A stretch of 26,522 nucleotides of DNA. Source: Dipetalonema caudispina. Its lineage: Eukaryota; Nematoda; Chromadorea; Rhabditida; Onchocercidae. The notes beneath the pieces are model-generated. The model made no database searches and was not told the DNA's origin. It saw only the letters and a list, made by a program, of their open reading frames with translations. Positions 22,611 to 26,522 of this stretch are shown piece after piece. Location: contig JABVXV010000562.1 in NCBI GenBank assembly GCA_013365325.1, positions 1-26,522 of the forward strand, written 5' to 3'. A program made the position numbers and the translations under genes. Positions within the stretch are counted from its first letter, which is position 1. Each line of letters opens with the position of its first letter.

Positions 22611-23169
22611 GTGATAATGCTATCAACACATGACGGAGTTTTTTTGATGAGCTTAATACATTGAATTACGGATAATATCATTTATATTTTCCAGTATATA
22701 CTAAACATAAATTAATGAAATCTTTTAAAAATTAGAAAAAAAGAAAAGAATTAAAGTTGAGGCAAACAATGAGAAATGGAAATAAATAAAAATTTAAAAA
22801 TTGAAAAAATGTTGCGGCTTCTTTTTGATTAATTCATGTCGTTTTCTTTTCATTTCGAACTTGATTTATTATTTAGCTTTCAAACTAATATAAATTTATG
22901 TGTCAAAAAATTTTAGTGAAATATTTTAGAAATGAAAAAAAAAAAAAAAATTAGAAAAATAAGAAGGAATATATTAAAAGCTATTTTTTTAACAGAATAT
23001 AAAGATTTCATTTTTGTTTCCATTTATCATTTTCTTTTCATTTCAAATTTGATTGTCATATTTACAATAAGAAATAAATTAAAAAATAAATGAAAATAAA
23101 CAAATTAATTCTATTGCTACGGTAAAATAACATTTGTTAATTAAAGAAATAATAAAGTAAGGTGTATTT

Positions 23170-23175
23170 TTTATT
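23170..23175 (-). promoter_or_regulatory. Candidate polyadenylation signal of the Shisa-like gene
   Basis: The minus strand reads AATAAA beginning 18 nt after the TGA of the three-exon gene. That implies a very short 3' UTR. The motif is common in AT-rich DNA, so position is the only support. Confidence 0.4.
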
Positions 23176-23193
23176 CATCAATTAAAATACTTA

Positions 23194-23901
23194 TCACGTT
23201 TCCATTTTTCGTCTTACGTATAGAATGATTGCAAACAGGAAACAGAAGCAGCAAAAAAAGATCGAAACTAACATTATAATCATCAATATTCTGCAAAAAT
23301 TTAACTAAATTTAAAAATTTTTTTAGTAATTAACATAAATATTTATCGAAAAACTTAAAAAAAAAAATTCAGAAGCATTAGTTGACTATTCAATTAAAAA
23401 TTTAAATTTTAACATATTATGAGAAACTTACATAAACCATAATTCGAATCTTATACAACATTCGAAATATGCTTCGTAATCACAACATATATATGAGAAA
23501 AAGAAACTATCAGGTGGACATCTGAAATAAAATATTTGAAATTTACACACATACACATAAACCTTTTTTATATTTTAAAAAAAAAAGTAAAAAAAAAGAA
23601 AAATTTTCAAACATAATTACATTTGAAATACTTTGTCAAAATATTATCATTTTCAAATATGTTTAATTGAATTTTAGTAATTAATATAAATATTTGTTGA
23701 AAAATAAAAACAAAAAATTCAAAAGTATACAGGTATAGAAATGATAAATAGAAGTAAAGATATTACTTACATTTGTACCATAGTACCATAGCTTAATCCA
23801 TAAAGTAAGCTATGAAATTCGTTACCATCATAACTATCAGGACATATCATCGATACAACACTTTTAACAAATAATATTTTAATCAGTAATAGTATTATCA
23901 T
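23194..23901 (-). CDS. Shisa-like (STMC6-type) single-pass membrane protein (3 exons)
   Basis: Exons on the minus strand: 23901-23771, 23521-23432, 23290-23194. Introns are 249 and 141 nt with GTAAGT donors and TTTCAG and TTTGCAG acceptors; both junctions split an ATA codon in the same phase. The 105-residue product has a signal peptide (residues 1-17: M-I-I-L-L-L-I-K-I-L, then V-V-S), and an extracellular region with exactly six cysteines: C20, C45-P46, C56-C57, C65-C66. A transmembrane helix follows at about 74-98 (I-L-M-I-I-M-L-V-S-I-F-F), containing three more Cys that could be palmitoylated. A basic stop-transfer (R100-R-K) and a five-residue cytoplasmic tail end it. The C, CP, CC, CC order followed by one helix is the signature of Shisa-like proteins, a group that includes Shisa, VOPP1/WBP1 and nematode CX/DUF2650-type families. 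These act as membrane adaptors or trafficking modulators. The tail here lacks the proline-rich PPxY motifs of many relatives. The exact subfamily is not resolved. Confidence 0.75.
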
Positions 23902-24953
23902 TGTATAATAATACCGAAAATTAATTCATTTATCATTCATGATAGATTAGCATTAGTTGTAGGAATGTTATCAATCATTAAGATCTATTAGCTTATCAGA
24001 AATAATTTCACCTTTTATTAATCTATACATTCTTTTTATCTCTCATCGAATTAAATTTATGTTCTTCTATAGAAAAACTTGGAAGAAGTTAAACAAATAA
24101 AATGCAAACATTTAGTAAATTTTAAGATTTAATTTATTCGTTAAATTTTTTAATATTAAAAATATAATAAATAATTCCCAGAAATTTAACATTCCTTAAA
24201 CAAATAAAATGTAAACATCTAGTAAGTTTTAAGGTTTAATTTATTCGTTAAATTTTTTAATACTAAAAATATAATGAATAATTCCCAAAAATTTAACATT
24301 CCTAATTGCTACTTGACAAAACTTTGAATGATATCGCAAAAAATACAACCAAATCTCCTTCTATTTCACTTTATTAAAATACTTTTTTATCTAATAAACT
24401 ATTCTCGAAATATTTAACATTATCTATCTTCTAACTAACTGATTAATCAAAATGATTACAAAACTAAAACATAAACAAACAGTGAAATTTTCATTTTATT
24501 ATTGGCACGATATAAAGCAAAAATGTCGTGCTTTGTTGAGTAGGTAAAATGAATATTACTTTTATTCATTTATATTCAAAAGTAAACAAATTTCTTCTAT
24601 GAAAACATATAACGATAACAGAATAACATTTATTGATAGTAAACAAATTCATAAATATATCCTAATAATAGTAACAATATATAGTCGTAAATTTTTCAAT
24701 TTAAATTTCTTTTTTTTTCAATCTGAATAATAACTTCTATGATCTAATTATCGATCCAATTGATACTTTAAATTGTTATCTAATCTGAAATTTAACGTCT
24801 TTTTTGTTAGAAACAAAGGAAATTGAGTGTTGCTATTATATTAGAAAATGAAAAGAAAAAAAAAAAAAAAGATGAAAAAAATTGAATATACTTTTTCCAT
24901 CCCTCATTTTAGTAAGATGTAACCTGTGCAAATGTTAATCTAATTTATCCTAA
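23902..24953. other. Upstream region of the Shisa-like gene / intergenic
   Basis: Holds a two-copy 107 bp tandem duplication (24089-24302) but no supported coding sequence. The promoter of the minus-strand Shisa-like gene should lie near 23905-24100; no clear TATA box can be chosen in this AT-rich stretch. Confidence 0.5.
24089..24302 (+). repeat. Tandem duplication, 2 x 107 bp
   Basis: The unit beginning TTAAACAAATAAAATG at 24089 recurs at 24196 with only a few point differences and no indel across the 107 bp. It ends AATTTAACATTCC in both copies. Confidence 0.9.
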
Positions 24954-24956
24954 CTG

Positions 24957-24986
24957 TCGCGAAAGTTATTCGAATAAACTTCGCGA
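24957..24986. repeat. 30 bp near-perfect palindrome built on TCGCGA
   Basis: Both ends are TCGCGAA-type and the centre is the perfect palindrome TTATTCGAATAA (24966-24977). Over 30 bases only two symmetric pairs fail to match. A second perfect palindrome, CTTCGCGAAG, overlaps at 24979-24988. CpG-rich words like this are rare in this DNA. It may be a binding site for a dimeric factor, a cruciform, or part of a mobile element. Confidence 0.85.
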
Positions 24987-25310
24987 AGGATGAAATAGTA
25001 TATCTCTTATAAATTAATTAATTACTGTTTGAACCAATTATCCCATTGTTAACAAAATTCTTCAACTTACACTCATTTTTATCTTGGATGAGATTATTTG
25101 TCATTTGTTACGATACGTCTTTGTTATTATGTCCTAAGGTCAACTCCAAACCCAAACAATGTATTGACCTTTGTTTACATGTTTCAATAATGTATGTCCT
25201 TTGTTTCATATACATAAGATTGTAGATATTGTCCTTTATATTTTTTGTGTTATATATTTACGCCAAAGTTAGATCAATGCTTCCTGTTGTACCACTCCCG
25301 CTAACTTATT

Positions 25311-25366
25311 GACCTATTTAACCGGTCTACCTCGGGACCTATTTAAACGGTCTACCGGGGGACCTA
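25311..25366 (+). repeat. Tandem repeat, 25 bp unit, about 2.2 copies
   Basis: GACCTATTTAA-C/A-CGGTCTACC occurs at 25311 and 25336, and a third partial GACCTA begins at 25361. Few mismatches, so the duplication is recent or conserved. Confidence 0.9.
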
Positions 25367-25404
25367 GCCAGTTTTGTTTTTCACAACTTTCGCGACAGAG
25401 TGAG

Positions 25405-25474
25405 TCAAACCAAGGATTTCTTACCACGTGTTGTTGGTTTCAAATCAAGGATTTCTTACCACGTGTTGTTGGTT
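25405..25474 (+). repeat. Tandem repeat, 2 x 35 bp
   Basis: The 35 bp unit at 25405-25439 recurs at 25440-25474 with a single C/T difference. Each copy contains the E-box CACGTG within TACCACGTGTTG. Confidence 0.95.
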
Positions 25475-25659
25475 CTGTCAATTTGTGTTACGATATCTAC
25501 AATAAACCTCTCCTAAAAATAAGCCTTCAACACACTTCGAGTGCGCCTATTCAAATCCTCCTCAACAAAACCCAAAGAAAAAGTTTCACAACAATTCCTG
25601 CGTTAAATTCCATAACTTCAACATAACCATACATCGCTGGAAATTGTCCCCGAATCAGT

Positions 25660-25932
25660 ATGCTACTGTCACATTATTTTGCACTTATTGTTTTGCCATT
25701 ATCTGTCGCACAAACAACGGTAAGTAAATCTTTTGTCTTTGCTAAGGAGAAAACAGAAGAAAAATCAGCAGAATTACCGCTTTTTCATTGATTAGTTACT
25801 TCTGAACTAATCGATGCTTTGCGATCACACCTTGTAGACAACACAGGAAGCTTATTATATATTAAATTCCGGAATCATTCTTATGAAATTAATCTGTCAG
25901 TAGTTTTATCTCAAATCATCAGCACAAAATAG
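25660..25932 (+). CDS. Secreted-protein-like reading frame interrupted by one TGA (possible short intron or pseudogene)
   Basis: The ATG at 25660 opens a hydrophobic leader (M-L-L-S-H-Y-F-A-L-I-V-L-P-L-S-V-A) with a plausible signal-peptidase site after S-V-A. The same frame runs to a TGA at 25789-25791, then on through T-S-E-L-I-D-A-L-R-S-H-L and I-K-F-R-N-H-S-Y-E-I-N-L to a TAG at 25930-25932. One spliced reading removes the TGA: donor GTAAAT at 25724 and acceptor ATTAG ending at 25795 make a 72 nt intron and a 66-residue product. Alternatively, donor GTAAGT at 25720 joins in phase 0 to acceptors at 26074 or 26116, linking the leader to the zinc-finger frame. I do not recognise the protein. 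Complex composition argues for real or recently real coding sequence; the competing models and the TGA leave room for a pseudogene. Confidence 0.35.
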
Positions 25933-26116
25933 CAGAATTTACACTCTTTTTCAAACTGTTACCGCATTTCATCGAGGTGCTCCTAAAATACAACAAAAGC
26001 AAATGGTGGCGAAGTGTTACTACCACAAACATTGTACAATGATATCTTCGATTATTACTATTCAAAAATTTCAGGAAAGCATGGAACATAAAATGAATCA
26101 TTTCGTGTTATTTCAG

Positions 26117-26254
26117 GTATCAAATGAAGACCTGCAAAATCACAAAGTGATGACACCATTAAGATGTGATGTATGCGGTTTAAAATTCAATTGGCCCTCC
26201 CATCTGAAGCAACATGTACGGATACATACGGGTGAAAAGCCTAAGATACAATAA
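26117..26254 (+). CDS. C2H2 zinc-finger coding segment, truncated array
   Basis: After the acceptor TTATTTCAG (ending 26116), the frame reads V-S-N-E-D-L-Q-N-H-K, then one complete classical finger: C-D-V-C, twelve residues, H, three residues, H, followed by the linker T-G-E-K-P and then K-I-Q and TAA at 26252-26254. The residues before the finger (L-Q-N-H-K) resemble the tail of a preceding finger that has lost its cysteines. The frame is open upstream to 25904, so the exon may begin earlier, for example at 26075 after another CAG. Classical C2H2 proteins bind DNA with several fingers; one finger ending right after the linker suggests a truncated or decaying gene, or a terminal exon of a mis-assembled one. 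An AATAAA overlaps the stop (26250-26255). Confidence 0.55.
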   Translation, partial: VSNEDLQNHKVMTPLRCDVCGLKFNWPSHLKQHVRIHTGEKPKIQ

Positions 26255-26522
26255 AAAAAATAAAAGTAAGGTAAGATACATAAGAGACTAAAGCAAGAAA
26301 ATACCTCCATATCCTACCTGAAGTTGAAACTATATAATTCTCGGGCTGCTGACTTTACTAAATTTTCAAGTCTTAGTTTCAAAATTCCAAGATTTAGTTG
26401 GCAAGTTTGTCAGTTCAAGGGAAAGGATATGTAAACCAAAAAATGTATCGCAGTTAAAACTACTTGTAATTAAATAATAAAAGCTATATTCACTGAATGT
26501 TATTTATATCAAACTGATATAG
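26255..26522. other. 3' flank of the zinc-finger segment
   Basis: No further finger or coding exon is visible in any frame. A GTAAGG/GTAAGA donor-like pair follows the stop by a few bases. An AATAAA at 26476-26481 could serve as a polyadenylation signal. Confidence 0.5.

Larger units (their letters stand above)
21586..23169. other. Intergenic region between the two minus-strand genes
   Basis: AT-rich sequence with GA tracts at 21697-21737 and 22551-22610 and many A runs. The 5' end of the coiled-coil gene must lie in its left part. No further exon is supported. Confidence 0.55.
25106..25623 (+). mobile_element. Possible LTR (or LTR-derived promoter)
   Basis: The segment starts TGTTACGATACG and ends CTTCAACA, the TG..CA boundaries used by LTR elements. 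It contains a TATA-like TATATATTTA at 25251-25260 and an AATAAA at 25501-25506, in the order expected for U3-R-U5. A TGG-starting stretch that could act as a primer-binding site begins at 25639, 15 bases after the end. Base composition is richer in GC than the flanks, and internal tandem duplications are common in LTRs. No second LTR, gag or pol is in the window, and no target-site duplication can be tested, so boundaries are tentative. The alternative is an ordinary promoter and 5' UTR for the downstream frame. Confidence 0.3.

Noticed and set aside
25309..25626. 105-codon frame across the LTR-like block
   Set aside because: It begins with TTG and crosses the 25 bp and 35 bp tandem repeats (35 is not a multiple of three, so the two copies are read in different frames). 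No domain is visible; probably non-coding.
25789..25791. TGA as a selenocysteine codon
   Set aside because: There is no cysteine- or redox-like context and no recognisable SECIS element downstream; a short intron or a disabled gene is simpler.
1..26522. tRNA genes, rRNA, CRISPR arrays, bacterial-type operons
   Set aside because: No tRNA T-loop/anticodon arrangement, no rRNA-like blocks, no regularly spaced repeats with unique spacers, and no ribosome-binding sites were seen; the sequence is nuclear eukaryotic.

Overview
The window is eukaryotic, very AT-rich and intron-rich. Introns start with GTAAG/GTATG-like donors and end in a short TTTCAG-type acceptor (for example TTTTCAG at 10051-10056 and 14091-14097). 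Long homopolymer T and A runs, trinucleotide microsatellites and GA/CT tracts fill the non-coding DNA. This compact acceptor, plus a small Shisa-like six-cysteine membrane protein of a type common in worms, suggests a nematode, possibly a spirurid/filarial-like species with AT-rich, kilobase-scale introns. That assignment is an inference, not a proof.

Layout. Bases 1-123 may hold the 3' end of a coding region on the + strand (weak). The main gene is on the + strand from 1890 to 16011: a ten-exon F-box/leucine-rich-repeat protein, orthologous to vertebrate FBXL2/FBXL20. Its exons join in frame to give 509 residues, or 428 if translation begins at the second exon, and it keeps a C-terminal CaaX prenylation motif. 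Intron 1 is about 7.5 kb and intron 3 holds a roughly 400 bp TTA-type microsatellite. From 16012 to 20742 there is 3' flank and intergenic DNA with no supported gene.

Two small multi-exon genes lie on the minus strand and are missed by simple ORF calling. A two-exon gene at 20743-21585 encodes a 137-residue protein with a predicted coiled coil. A three-exon gene at 23194-23901 encodes a 105-residue protein with a signal peptide, six extracellular cysteines in a C-CP-CC-CC pattern and one transmembrane helix ending in a basic stop-transfer. This is the architecture of the Shisa-like (STMC6) adaptors.

The right end, from about 24950, changes character. It is richer in GC and holds a 30 bp near-palindrome built from TCGCGA blocks, a distant 14 bp inverted copy of one arm, two different tandem duplications (25 bp and 35 bp units), and a TATA-like and an AATAAA signal spaced as in an LTR or compact promoter. 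After it come a signal-peptide-like reading frame interrupted by one TGA, and a single complete C2H2 zinc finger whose array stops just after the TGEKP linker. This end looks like a mobile-element-derived or decaying locus. Apart from the SCF-type role of the F-box protein there is no visible functional link between the genes. The F-box gene and the coiled-coil gene converge, while the two minus-strand genes are head to tail.
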